Assembly (NCBI GenBank): GCA_023388385.1
Contig: JAEWGK010000080.1
Location: forward strand, 1 to 19,485
Direction of reading: 5' to 3'
Length of the DNA stretch: 19,485 nt
From: Actinomycetes bacterium
GTDB taxonomy: Bacteria > Actinomycetota > Actinomycetes > Mycobacteriales > Mycobacteriaceae
Numbering within the stretch: position 1 is the first letter of the stretch; each line of letters starts with the position of its first letter. Position numbers and translations under genes: made by a program. Under the pieces are notes generated by a model that did not search any database, had not been told where the DNA came from, and saw nothing but the letters and a program-made list of their open reading frames with translations. Positions 7,776 to 15,010 of this stretch are shown here, in pieces.

Positions 7776-9062
7776 TCAGCCGTTGACCGTGACGGACCCG
7801 TCGGCGCCGACGGTCACGGTCGCGGCCAGCGCGCGAGCCAGATCGATGCGCTGGTGGGAAGGGCCGCCCTGGTGGTCCAGCGGGTAGCCGGAGTCGATCG
7901 CGGTGGCGGCGAGAACCTGCTTGCGCTGGTCCTCGGTCAGCTGCGGGAAGCGGGTCTCCAGCAGCCCGGCCAGGCGGTCCGGGACGACGACCGGGGCGCC
8001 GGCCGCGTAGATCTGCGGGAAGCCGTAGGTCATGCGCGGGGCGGCCGCGGCGACTGCGGCAGCGTCGGACTGCGCGCCGGCGTCGCGGGCCATGCACTCG
8101 GCGATCGTGCCGCCGCAGCGCCACGCCAGCTCGTCGTGGATCTCCTTCGAGGCGGCCTGGATGAGGCCGCGGAATTCCGGATCCGCCCAGCGGTCGGCCG
8201 CGGCGGCGGTGCCGGACATGCGGCCGCCCATGACGTCCAGCGGGTAATGGACGCCCATGACGATGCGGTTGTAGCCGACCTCGGAGGCTCGGGCCTGGAT
8301 CTGCGGTGCCGCCTCCGGGACCATGAGGCCCAGCAGACCGGCGGTCCAGTACGCCTTGTTGCTGTGGCCCGACGGGTAGGACGGGGTGGTCGAGTACGGA
8401 TCGTCGTCGCCCTCCGCGCCGCGGTAGTAGCGGTTGATGCGATCCGGGGCGACGACGAACGGGCGGTCGTAGCCGTAGTAGTACTTCTCGAAGAAGGTCG
8501 AGGACGAGACGCCGCCACCGCGGGCCAGGTTTCCGGACAGCAGCTGGGTCGTCTTGGGCAGGCGGCCCTCCTGCACGGCCGCGACGAAGTGCGCGTGGAG
8601 CTCCGGGCCGAGGCCCTCGGCGAGGTTGAGCATCAGATCGTCGTGGTCGTCGCTCAGCGCGCGCAGCTGCGCCTCGCGGTCGTTCGCCGCGGAGTTGTTG
8701 ATCTCGACGGCCTTCTCCAGGTTCTGGTCGAGGATCTCCGGGTGGTTCTTCTCCAGGTCGCTGAACGGGGAGACGACGGAAAGGTAGAAAAAGTCGTCGT
8801 AGGAGTTGTCCGATTGGTAGAAGCGCGCGATCTGCTGCGGCGGGAAGGCCTCCGGCACCGGGGCGCCCTCCGGCTGGCTGGTCGGCGGAGCCGGGAGCAC
8901 CGGACTCAGGTCCGGGCGGCCGGAGCCCGCGTCGCCCGGCTGCGCCGGGATCTCGGCCGGGGCGGCGGAGACGGCCGGGGTCGCGGCCAGTGACAGGCCG
9001 GCGGCGATGGCGATGGCCGCGGCGGCACGACCGGTGCGGCGGAAGCGGGACGAGGGGGACAC
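7776..9062 (-). CDS. secreted PAP2-type acid phosphatase
   Basis: Exported phosphatase of the PAP2/vanadium-haloperoxidase superfamily, 428 residues, acting outside the membrane on phosphate esters or lipid phosphates. An N-terminal Sec-type signal (RFRRTGR, then a hydrophobic stretch 13-28, cleavage probably after VSA at 31-33) is followed by a Pro-rich linker (about 40-75). The three catalytic motifs are K193-x6-R200-P201, PSGH (230-233) and R266-x5-H272-x3-D276. In the third motif the usual SR is NR. There are no later membrane helices, so it is probably soluble or wall-bound, as in class A nonspecific acid phosphatases. Start is GTG at 9062 with AAGGAG about 4 bases upstream. It is divergent from the CDF transporter, with a split palindrome in the shared region. 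Confidence 0.88.
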   Translation of the reverse strand: MSPSSRFRRTGRAAAAIAIAAGLSLAATPAVSAAPAEIPAQPGDAGSGRPDLSPVLPAPPTSQPEGAPVPEAFPPQQIARFYQSDNSYDDFFYLSVVSPFSDLEKNHPEILDQNLEKAVEINNSAANDREAQLRALSDDHDDLMLNLAEGLGPELHAHFVAAVQEGRLPKTTQLLSGNLARGGGVSSSTFFEKYYYGYDRPFVVAPDRINRYYRGAEGDDDPYSTTPSYPSGHSNKAYWTAGLLGLMVPEAAPQIQARASEVGYNRIVMGVHYPLDVMGGRMSGTAAAADRWADPEFRGLIQAASKEIHDELAWRCGGTIAECMARDAGAQSDAAAVAAAAPRMTYGFPQIYAAGAPVVVPDRLAGLLETRFPQLTEDQRKQVLAATAIDSGYPLDHQGGPSHQRIDLARALAATVTVGADGSVTVNG

Positions 9063-9148
9063 TGCGCTCCTTAAGGGGACTGGCCGCGTCGCCTGACGAC
9101 GGGGACCGGAGGGTGCTTACGGGTCGACGGTAGGCCGACCCGGTGGCC

Positions 9149-9196
9149 GACCGATGATCTGCATCGGAACGATGCTATTCATGCAGATGGCCGGTC
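9149..9196. promoter_or_regulatory. long split palindrome, probable operator in a divergent promoter region
   Basis: GACCGATGATCTGCAT (9149-9164) and ATGCAGATGGCCGGTC (9181-9196) are inverted copies matching at 13 of 16 positions (GACCG-nnn-ATCTGCAT), 16 bases apart. On the minus strand a -10-like TAGCAT lies inside the central gap, so a protein bound here would cover the phosphatase promoter. The 272-base gap between phosphatase and CDF genes holds no other gene. The binding protein is unknown. Confidence 0.5.
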
Positions 9197-9299
9197 AGTG
9201 AACTTTCGCCTCATTTTGCCGGTGAATTTTTCAGCCAGGAAGTGCGGCGCCGCGGTGCACCGCATTCGCAAACGGCATCCATTTTCACCGTTTTCGCAG

Positions 9300-9334
9300 G
9301 TGACATGCCATTTTTCACGCTCTATGGTGAGGGC
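9300..9334 (+). promoter_or_regulatory. promoter of the CDF transporter, leaderless
   Basis: GTGACA (9300-9305), a 17-base spacer and TATGGT (9323-9328) form a near-consensus promoter; the ATG follows 6 bases later. Upstream, related elements repeat: CGGTGAA at 9220-9226, TTCACCG at 9284-9290 (inverted), and CCATTTTCAC / CCATTTTTCAC at about 9279 and 9308 (direct), possible operator sites. Confidence 0.6.
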
Positions 9335-10297
9335 ATGGAGACCGGGGAGAGCAACCACGCACACGATCACCGCCACGGCCGTACCGGGCTCGTCCACTCC
9401 CACGTCGGCGAGGGCACCGGCCCGCGGCGGATCGGCGCCGTCATCGCGCTGACCGCCGTCATCTTCGTCGCGGAGCTCGTCGGCGCCCTGGTCACGGGAT
9501 CTCTGGCACTGCTCGCCGACGCCGGACACATGCTCACCGACGCCGCCGGGCTGCTGCTGGCGCTCGTCTCCGCGCTCATGGCGCGACGGGCGGCGACGCC
9601 GGAGACCACGTTCGGCCACCGCCGGACGGAGGTCCTCGCGGCGACCGTCAACGCCGCCTCCGTGCTGGCCATCGCCGGCGTCATCGCGTGGGAGGCCGTC
9701 GGCAGGCTCGCCCCGGCGCTGTCGCACGGGCATTCCCACGCGCACGTGGACGCGGGGCCGATGATGGTCATCGCAGCGGTGGGTCTGGCCGCGAACATCG
9801 TCTCCGCGCTCCTGCTGCGGCCGGCGACCAACGACTCGGTCAACGTGCGCGGCGCGTACCTCCACGTCCTCGCCGATGCGGCGGGGTCCGTCGCGGTGCT
9901 CGTCTCCGGCGCGATCGTCCTTGCGACGGGCTGGACGTGGACCGACGCCGTGGTCTCCGTCGCCATCGCCCTGATGCTGGTCCCCCGCTCCTGGCGGCTG
10001 CTGCGCACGTGCCTGGGCATCCTGCTGGAGCACGCCCCCGACGGCGCCGATCCGATGGCCATCCGCACGACGCTCGAATCCGTGCCGGGCGTCGAGGACG
10101 TGCACGACCTGCACGTGTGGACCATCTCCGGCACGGAGACCCTCGTCACCGCGCACCTGGTGTGCGCCTCCCCCGGCGGCTGCGGGCCATTGGACGCCGC
10201 GCAGGCGGCACTGGAGCGCGACCACGGCGTCACCCACGCCACGCTCCAGATCGAGCGTCCCGGGCACCGGGAGCACGAGGGCGCCGTCCACGCCTGA
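9335..10297 (+). CDS. CDF (cation diffusion facilitator) metal efflux transporter
   Basis: Membrane antiporter that exports Zn2+ or a similar divalent cation in exchange for protons, 320 residues. The His-rich N-terminus (HAHDHRH, then HSH) is a typical metal-gathering stretch. Membrane helices include 'ALLADAGHMLTDAAGLLLAL', with the H-x3-D metal site, and a second His-rich cytosolic loop (SHGHSHAHVD) lies between later helices; a following helix carries HVLADAAGSVAVL, the second H-x3-D. The C-terminal domain (about 240-320) has the usual VPGVEDVHDLHVWTIS pattern. The H-x3-D pair in both helices is characteristic of Zn-type members. I choose ATG at 9335, not the earlier frame opening, because of the promoter spacing and because residues upstream do not resemble a CDF N-terminus. 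Metal specificity is inferred. Confidence 0.93.
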   Translation: METGESNHAHDHRHGRTGLVHSHVGEGTGPRRIGAVIALTAVIFVAELVGALVTGSLALLADAGHMLTDAAGLLLALVSALMARRAATPETTFGHRRTEVLAATVNAASVLAIAGVIAWEAVGRLAPALSHGHSHAHVDAGPMMVIAAVGLAANIVSALLLRPATNDSVNVRGAYLHVLADAAGSVAVLVSGAIVLATGWTWTDAVVSVAIALMLVPRSWRLLRTCLGILLEHAPDGADPMAIRTTLESVPGVEDVHDLHVWTISGTETLVTAHLVCASPGGCGPLDAAQAALERDHGVTHATLQIERPGHREHEGAVHA

Positions 10298-10329
10298 CCG
10301 ACGTCGGGCAGGTTGCTAGCCTCGTCCAC
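10294..10329 (+). promoter_or_regulatory. promoter of small lipoprotein gene, leaderless
   Basis: CTGACC (10294-10299) overlaps the stop of the CDF gene; TAGCCT (10317-10322) follows after exactly 17 bases, and the ATG comes 7 bases later. This gives the lipoprotein its own transcript beside any read-through from the CDF gene. Confidence 0.6.
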
Positions 10330-10944
10330 ATGCGACACGACCTCATCCGAATCACCGCCGACGGCGCCCGCACCGGCCGCGCAGCCGCCCTGGCGGCCGT
10401 CGCGGCCCTCACCCTCGGCGCTGCGGCCTGCTCCGGCGAGGACGCGGACGCCGGCGACGGCGCAGCCACGTCGTCCACCGTCACCGCCTCCCCAAACGGC
10501 ACCGCGGGCGCGTCCTCCACCCCGGCTCCCGCGCCAGGGCAACAAGACGCCCCGGACCAGTTCGCGGGCCCGGTCCCGGAGACCGCGTCCGGTGCCGCGG
10601 CCGATGCCGGCGCCCTGGCTGAGGTCAGTCACGCGATCATGGGCATGCCCGACGTCTCGGAAGAGACCCGGGGCCTGGCCTCCCGCGCGGTCGACGTCGC
10701 CGAGCGCGCCCAGGGCATCCTCGGCCCCTCGGACGGCACCGGCGGCACGCTCACCGACGAGGACCTCGCCGCCGTCACGCAGGACGGCGGCGTCCACTCC
10801 GACCTCGACTACCTCGAGCTGCTCCACCGCGTCCTGCCGCCAATCATCGCCCAGGTCGACGCGGCGCAGTCCCCCGACGCCCCCGCCGTCGCCAGCGATG
10901 CCCGCGCACTGCTGGGCGACGTGGACGCGCGCCTGGGCGTCTGA
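10330..10944 (+). CDS. small exported Ala-rich protein, DUF305-like fold, probable lipoprotein
   Basis: 204 residues. An N-terminal export signal (hydrophobic 18-31) ends at C34 in LGAAAC; Ala at -3 instead of Leu makes the lipobox atypical. A low-complexity Ser/Thr/Pro/Ala linker follows (about 38-80), then two helical halves (about 90-140 and 150-204). The pattern PDVSEETRGLASRAVDVAERAQGIL and the second-half DLDYLELLHRVLPPIIAQVDAA resemble the two repeats of DUF305 proteins, but the paired His of that family are absent. It also aligns by eye with the lipoprotein at 12084-12605. Function is unknown; it would sit on the outer face of the membrane. Confidence 0.75.
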   Translation: MRHDLIRITADGARTGRAAALAAVAALTLGAAACSGEDADAGDGAATSSTVTASPNGTAGASSTPAPAPGQQDAPDQFAGPVPETASGAAADAGALAEVSHAIMGMPDVSEETRGLASRAVDVAERAQGILGPSDGTGGTLTDEDLAAVTQDGGVHSDLDYLELLHRVLPPIIAQVDAAQSPDAPAVASDARALLGDVDARLGV

Positions 10945-11058
10945 CCCGGCGCGGGGCGCGTCGTCACGCGGGACCGGGGGCGCACGCCCGCACGCCCCCG
11001 CCGCGCGCCCACCGTGGCCCCATCGAGCACCCACCGCACCGCGCACCCCGGGCATGAC

Positions 11059-11107
11059 GACGGGCCCCGGTGCCGCATCCTGCGGGGATGCGGCACCGGG
11101 GCCCGTC
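11059..11107. terminator. strong bidirectional hairpin
   Basis: Two perfectly complementary 21-base arms (11059-11079 and 11087-11107) with a 7-base loop lie between the convergent lipoprotein gene and fadB2. There is no T-tract on either side, as is common in very GC-rich actinobacteria. It is the most stable structure I see in the window. The rest of the 208-base gap holds nothing recognisable. Confidence 0.75.
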
Positions 11108-11152
11108 CGCGTCCGCGGAGCGCCCGGTCGGGCAGGTTCGGCGGTGCTGCCC

Positions 11153-12016
11153 CTACTTGTAGTCGTAGAAGCCGGCGCCGGACTTGCGGCCGAAACGGCC
11201 GGCCTCGACCATGCGCTTGAGCAGCGGCGGGGCAGCGTAGGTCGGCTCCGCGTACTCGTCGTACATCGCGTCGGCGATGAACTTGACGGTGTCCAGACCG
11301 ACCATGTCTGCCAGGGTCAGCGGGCCCATCGGGTGGGCGCATCCGTTGACCATGCCCGCGTCGATGTCCTCCTTGGTGGCGACGCCGTCCTGCAGCATGC
11401 GGATGGCGCCCAGGATGTAGGGCACGAGGAGGGCGTTGACGATGAAGCCGGAGCGGTCCTTCGCCTTGATGACGGTCTTGCCCAGGGCCTCGGAGGCGTA
11501 GGCGTAGGCGCGCTCGGCCTGAACCTCGCCCGTCGTCAGCGTGACGACGTGCTCGACGAGCGGCAGGACCGGCACCGGGTTGAAGAAGTGCAGGCCCATG
11601 ACGCGCTCCGGGCGCTTCGTGGCGGCGGCGATGGACTGGATCGGCAGCGAGGACGTGTTGGAGGCCAGGATGGCATCCGGATCCTCGACGATCTCGTCGA
11701 GCTGGCCGAACACGGAGGCCTTGACTTCCGGGTTCTCCACGATGGCCTCGATGACCAGCTGACGGTCCTTGAAGTCCGCGAACTCGGTGGTCCAGGAGAT
11801 GCGGCCCAGGATCTCGTCGCGGGCGGACTCCTCCAGCTTGCCACGGGAGACGGCCTTGTCCAGGGACTTCTCGATGCGGCCGCGGCCGGCGTCGAGGAAC
11901 TCCTGCTTCGCCTCCCACACCAGCACGTCGCTGCCCGCCTTGGCGCAGACCTCGATGATGCCGGAGCCCATCTGGCCGGCGCCGACGACGCCGACGCGCG
12001 TGATTTCGTTGGCCAT
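11153..12016 (-). CDS. fadB2: 3-hydroxybutyryl-CoA dehydrogenase
   Basis: Cytoplasmic NAD(P)-dependent dehydrogenase interconverting 3-hydroxybutyryl-CoA and acetoacetyl-CoA, 287 residues, the normal size for the single-domain enzyme. The Rossmann motif VGVVGAGQMGSG spans residues 8-19; ASNTSSLPI holds the substrate Ser, MGLHFFNPVPVLPLVE the catalytic His and Glu, and FIVNALLVPY the Asn. The end GRKSGAGFYDYK is typical. It closely resembles mycobacterial FadB2. I start at ATG 12016 (protein MANEITRV), with GGGAG about 11 bases upstream; an in-frame GTG at 12028 has no site. It is 67 bases downstream of the lipoprotein gene and may be co-transcribed or use its own weak promoter around 12050 (TACAAC). 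A CGCGATCGCG palindrome (12061-12070) sits in that gap. Confidence 0.93.
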   Translation of the reverse strand: MANEITRVGVVGAGQMGSGIIEVCAKAGSDVLVWEAKQEFLDAGRGRIEKSLDKAVSRGKLEESARDEILGRISWTTEFADFKDRQLVIEAIVENPEVKASVFGQLDEIVEDPDAILASNTSSLPIQSIAAATKRPERVMGLHFFNPVPVLPLVEHVVTLTTGEVQAERAYAYASEALGKTVIKAKDRSGFIVNALLVPYILGAIRMLQDGVATKEDIDAGMVNGCAHPMGPLTLADMVGLDTVKFIADAMYDEYAEPTYAAPPLLKRMVEAGRFGRKSGAGFYDYK

Positions 12017-12083
12017 GTCGTTGATCACTCCCGTGTCGTAGTTGTTGCGTTGTAAACTTCCGCGATCGCGAATCTACCCGTTG

Positions 12084-12605
12084 TCAGGGCAGCTGCGAGG
12101 CGATTTCGGCCATGCGGGCCTCCATGTCCCGCGCGACGCCGGCGACCGCGTCGTCCGGCGAGTCCTTGAGCGCCGCCCACGCCTGCTGCAACCGGGGCAG
12201 GTTGGCGCGCAGCATCGCCTCGTAGGCGACTCCGGCGTCCCTGCCGGCGGCCTGGAGAACGGCGTCGCTCTGGTCCCCGGGGATCATGGCGGAGCCCTGC
12301 GGGACCTGGTCGCCCAGCGATCCGATCTGGTCGGCCGCCGCGCCCTTGACCTGCCCGGCGATGGACTTCCACTCCCCCGGCACGTCCGGGTCCTGCAGGA
12401 CGTCGTCGGAGGCCCGCAGCAGCACGCGGGCATCCGCGACGAGATGCCCGGCCTGCTGCAGCGACGCATCGGCGGAGGCGGATTCGGTCGCCTGCGCCGC
12501 GGACGTCTCCCCCGCCCTATCGGCGGGGTCGTACCCGCAGCCGGACAGGACCAGGGCGGCGGCCAGCGGCGCGGCGACGGCGGCGATGCGGATGCGGCTG
12601 GACAT
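12084..12605 (-). CDS. small lipoprotein, degenerate DUF305-like
   Basis: 173 residues. A short signal (MSSRIRIAAVAAPLAAALVLSGC) with a good lipobox LSGC places lipidation at C23. After a linker come two helical halves: one with LQDPDVPGEWKSIAGQVKGA and one with DAGVAYEAMLRANLPRLQQAW followed by SPDDAVAGVARDMEARMAEI. The two-repeat pattern (Asp-Pro-x-Val, then an alternating helix ending in a Glu/Gln-Ile) is that of DUF305 proteins, yet the HH pairs are missing. It resembles the lipoprotein at 10330-10944 in the same order of elements. The start at 12605 lies 3 bases after the ABM gene stop, with GGAGG about 11 bases upstream, so the two genes form an operon. Function is unknown. Confidence 0.78.
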   Translation of the reverse strand: MSSRIRIAAVAAPLAAALVLSGCGYDPADRAGETSAAQATESASADASLQQAGHLVADARVLLRASDDVLQDPDVPGEWKSIAGQVKGAAADQIGSLGDQVPQGSAMIPGDQSDAVLQAAGRDAGVAYEAMLRANLPRLQQAWAALKDSPDDAVAGVARDMEARMAEIASQLP

Positions 12606-12608
12606 TGC

Positions 12609-12932
12609 CTAGTCGACCTCCAGCTCGCCCATGCGGTCCCAGCCGTCCTTGCCCTCGATCTGCTGCGAGACGATCTTCGGGGTGGCGGAGATGAGCGGGC
12701 GCAGGTCCTCCATCGCCTTCCGGAAGTGGTCGGAGTTGACGTGCGCCTCGGCCGCGTCGTCGGCGAACGCCTCCAGCAGCACCCACTCGTTCGGGTCCTC
12801 GGCGGAGCGGGACCACTCGAAGAAGCGGTTGCCCTCCTCCGCGCGGGTGGCGGCGGTGAACTCGGCGACGTGGTCCATCCAGGCGTCGGCGTGCTCGGGC
12901 TTCGCGGGGAACTTCACGACGATGAAAATCAT
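12609..12932 (-). CDS. ABM-fold monooxygenase (putative quinol monooxygenase-like)
   Basis: A 107-residue cytoplasmic protein of the antibiotic-biosynthesis-monooxygenase (ABM) ferredoxin-like fold, which normally works as a dimer without cofactor and oxidises quinols or small aromatics, or acts on unknown ligands. Seen features are the opening strand MIFIVVKFPAKPEH, the central EEGNRFFEWSRSAEDPNEWVLLEAFAD (strand and strand) and AHVNSDHFRKAMEDL (helix with the conserved His region). The N-W-H triad of heme-degrading IsdG proteins is not present. The substrate is unknown. The ATG at 12932 is 7 bases after TACAAT, giving a leaderless transcript that continues into the lipoprotein gene 3 bases downstream. 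Confidence 0.8.
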   Translation of the reverse strand: MIFIVVKFPAKPEHADAWMDHVAEFTAATRAEEGNRFFEWSRSAEDPNEWVLLEAFADDAAEAHVNSDHFRKAMEDLRPLISATPKIVSQQIEGKDGWDRMGELEVD

Positions 12933-12945
12933 GGCCCCGATTGTA
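12933..12945 (-). promoter_or_regulatory. -10 box of the leaderless ABM-lipoprotein operon
   Basis: On the minus strand TACAAT (12940-12945), a near-perfect -10, lies 7 bases before the ATG. No Shine-Dalgarno is present; the -35 is not recognisable. Confidence 0.6.
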
Positions 12946-13040
12946 GGGACGCCGGCTTAACGCGGCCTGAACGCCTCCAGTGCATGCCGACCGCCCCGGG
13001 TCACGGGCGCGCGTCGTCGTGCGAACCCCGCGGCGGTGCG

Positions 13041-14861
13041 TCAGGGCTTCGCGGAGTCCTTCGTGCCGGAGGCCCCGGAATCCCCGGAGGAGACGGGGCC
13101 GTCGCCGGTCTCTGAGTCGAACTCGCCCTCGATGCGGACGTCGCCGCCGATGACCAGCGTGCCGTCCGCGTCGTAGCTGTACTCGATGGGCGGCAGCTGA
13201 TTGCCGTCCTCGTCATAGCCCGGGGCGGCGGCGGATTCGTGCTTCTCCAGCGCCTCCGCGTCGTGGGTCGTGCCCCAGCGGCGGGTGCGCGGGCGGGAGA
13301 CGGCCTGATGGTCGTCGCTCATGCCCTTGACCAGGGAGTACATCATGACGAAGTGCACGAAGAAGAACGGGACGCCGATGATGATGACCACCTCCTGGAG
13401 CGCCAGGATGCCGTCCTCTCCCGTGATGAGCAGCATCGCGGCAGCGACAGCGCCGATCATGACGCCCCACAGGACGCGGTAGACGGTGGGTGACTGGTTC
13501 TCCTCGCCCGTCGACATCATGTCGGTGACCATGGCCGCCGAGTCGATGGACGTGACGAAGAAGATGAGGATGGTCACCAGGGCCACGACGCTGACGATGA
13601 ACGTCAGCGGCATCTGCTCCAGCAGGATGAACAGGGCCGGCGACGGGTCGCCGCCCTCGACGACCGGCGTGGTCAGGATGCCGGGCTGCTGGGACTCCAG
13701 CTCGAAGCCGGCGCGGCCGAAGATGGAGAACCAGATGATGACGAAGATCGTCGGCAGGCCGATGACGCCGGCGATGAACTCGCGAACCGTGCGGCCGCGG
13801 GAGATGCGGGCGACGAACATGCCGACGAACGGCGACCAGCAGATCGTCCACGCCCAGTAGAAGACGGTCCACGCGCCCTGCGACCACTCCGGGTTCAGAT
13901 CGTGGGAGTCGGTCCACCACATGATGCGCGGCAGCATGTCGCCGTAGACGCCGACGGTGTCGACGACCTGGCGCAGCAGCGTCAGCGTCGGCCCCATGAG
14001 CAGGACGAACAGCATGAGCGCCACGGCAATCCAGATGTTGATGTTGGACAGCAGCTTGATGCCCTTGTCCAGGCCGCGGGCGACGGAGATGGACGCGATG
14101 ATGATGATGACGGTGATGAGGATCAGCTGGACCATCGAGTTCTCGGCCAGGCCGAGGACCCGGTGGGCGCCGGAGTTGATCTGCATCGCGCCCATGCCGA
14201 CGGACACGGCGATGCCGAAGACGGTGCCGATGATGGCCAGGGCGTCGATGAGCTTGCCCGGCCACCGGTAGATCTGCGCCCCCAGCAGCGGGGCGAAGAT
14301 GGAGGACACGCGCGGCGGCAAATGGCGCTTGTAGATGAAGTAGCCGAGCGCCAGGCCGGGCAGGGACATGATGACCCACATGTGGATGCCCAGGTGGTAG
14401 ATGGTGAAGCCCATCGCGTCATGCTGCGACTCCACGGACATCGGCTCGGTGCCGAGCGGAGTGTTGTACGCATGGTTCAGCGGCTCGGCGACGCCCCAGA
14501 ACATGAGCATCGAACCGGTGCCGCCGGCGAAGAGCATGCCGAACCATTCGGCGAGGTTGTACTCGGGTTCCTCGTCGTCCTCCCCGAGCCTCAGCCGCCC
14601 GTAGCGGGAGACGAAGACGCCGATGAGGAACAGGAACGCGGCGGAGACGCCGCCGATGAAGAGCCAGCCGAGGTTCTCGGTGACCCAGCCCGAGGCCGTG
14701 GAGTACCACTCGCGGGCCGTCTCCCCGAGGAGGATCGTCATGACGACGAAGCCGACGATGAAGACGACGGACACGCCGAAGATCAGCGGGTCGGTCTTGA
14801 GCCACGACCCTTCGCGGGACGTCGCGGACGCAGTTGACTGAGATTGCTGTGAATCTGGCAT
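13041..14861 (-). CDS. BCCT-family secondary transporter with altered binding site
   Basis: A 606-residue inner-membrane protein of the betaine/choline/carnitine transporter family with about 12 helices between residues 25 and 515. Family hallmarks are AEWFGMLFAGGTG (104-116), INSGAHRVLGL, SNINIWIA, FYWAWTICWSPFVGMFVARISRGR (334-357) and FFVTSIDS (434-441). Compared with BetP from memory, the glycine stretch GMGIG is GTGSM (114-118) and three of the four aromatic-box residues differ: W189 is L157, Y197 is M165 and W374 is T339, while W162, W338 and W342 remain. A betaine-like substrate is therefore doubtful. The C-terminus (515-606) is acidic and Gly/Ser-rich and lacks the basic osmosensor helix of BetP. 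Start is ATG 14861 with a weak GGGAAG site; a palindromic operator lies upstream. Confidence 0.9.
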   Translation of the reverse strand: MPDSQQSQSTASATSREGSWLKTDPLIFGVSVVFIVGFVVMTILLGETAREWYSTASGWVTENLGWLFIGGVSAAFLFLIGVFVSRYGRLRLGEDDEEPEYNLAEWFGMLFAGGTGSMLMFWGVAEPLNHAYNTPLGTEPMSVESQHDAMGFTIYHLGIHMWVIMSLPGLALGYFIYKRHLPPRVSSIFAPLLGAQIYRWPGKLIDALAIIGTVFGIAVSVGMGAMQINSGAHRVLGLAENSMVQLILITVIIIIASISVARGLDKGIKLLSNINIWIAVALMLFVLLMGPTLTLLRQVVDTVGVYGDMLPRIMWWTDSHDLNPEWSQGAWTVFYWAWTICWSPFVGMFVARISRGRTVREFIAGVIGLPTIFVIIWFSIFGRAGFELESQQPGILTTPVVEGGDPSPALFILLEQMPLTFIVSVVALVTILIFFVTSIDSAAMVTDMMSTGEENQSPTVYRVLWGVMIGAVAAAMLLITGEDGILALQEVVIIIGVPFFFVHFVMMYSLVKGMSDDHQAVSRPRTRRWGTTHDAEALEKHESAAAPGYDEDGNQLPPIEYSYDADGTLVIGGDVRIEGEFDSETGDGPVSSGDSGASGTKDSAKP

Positions 14862-14887
14862 GGATCGGGTTCTTCCCGGTCGATTAT

Positions 14888-14904
14888 TTCTGGCGTTGCC
14901 AGAA
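14888..14904. promoter_or_regulatory. 17-bp perfect palindrome over the BCCT promoter
   Basis: TTCTGGCGTTGCCAGAA has 7-base arms and a 3-base centre. It overlaps the -10-like TATTCT of the minus strand (14901-14906), so a bound protein would block transcription of the BCCT gene, whose ATG is 27 bases downstream. Size and symmetry suit a helix-turn-helix dimer such as a TetR or GntR regulator; no such regulator is encoded in the window. Confidence 0.55.
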
Positions 14905-14966
14905 TAGGGAATGCAATGTCGTTCACCACCCGGCGGGGTGCGCGTGCGGCGGGGCGCCCGGCATGG

Positions 14967-14999
14967 CGACGGCCCCCGCGCCGTGGGCGGGGGCCGTCG
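14967..14999. terminator. hairpin terminator after hmuO
   Basis: Perfect 13-base arms (CGACGGCCCCCGC at 14967-14979 and its complement at 14987-14999) around a 7-base loop, 11 bases downstream of the hmuO stop. It lacks a T-tract. It resembles the hairpin at 11059-11107 in sequence (GCATGnCGACGG) and loop length. Confidence 0.7.
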
Positions 15000-15010
15000 T
15001 CACGCGCGGG

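Noticed and set aside
7623..8993. 456-codon plus-strand frame opposite the acid phosphatase
   Set aside because: No motif; the minus strand carries signal peptide and all three PAP2 motifs.
9367..11055. Long minus-strand frame opposite the CDF and lipoprotein genes
   Set aside because: Composition is that of a shadow frame, and it runs across a promoter and two real genes.
12057..12072. CGCGATCGCG palindrome before fadB2 as a regulatory operator
   Set aside because: A 10-base GC-rich palindrome is common by chance in this DNA and has no spacing link to a convincing promoter; noted only in the fadB2 entry.
12609..12932. ABM protein as a second heme-degrading enzyme (IsdG type)
   Set aside because: The catalytic Asn-Trp-His set of IsdG proteins is not at the expected positions, and the sequence is closer to YgiN-like proteins; it is also not in the hmu operon.
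13041..14861. Calling the BCCT protein BetP or an osmolyte transporter
   Set aside because: Three aromatic-box residues and the glycine motif differ, and the basic C-terminal osmosensor helix is absent.
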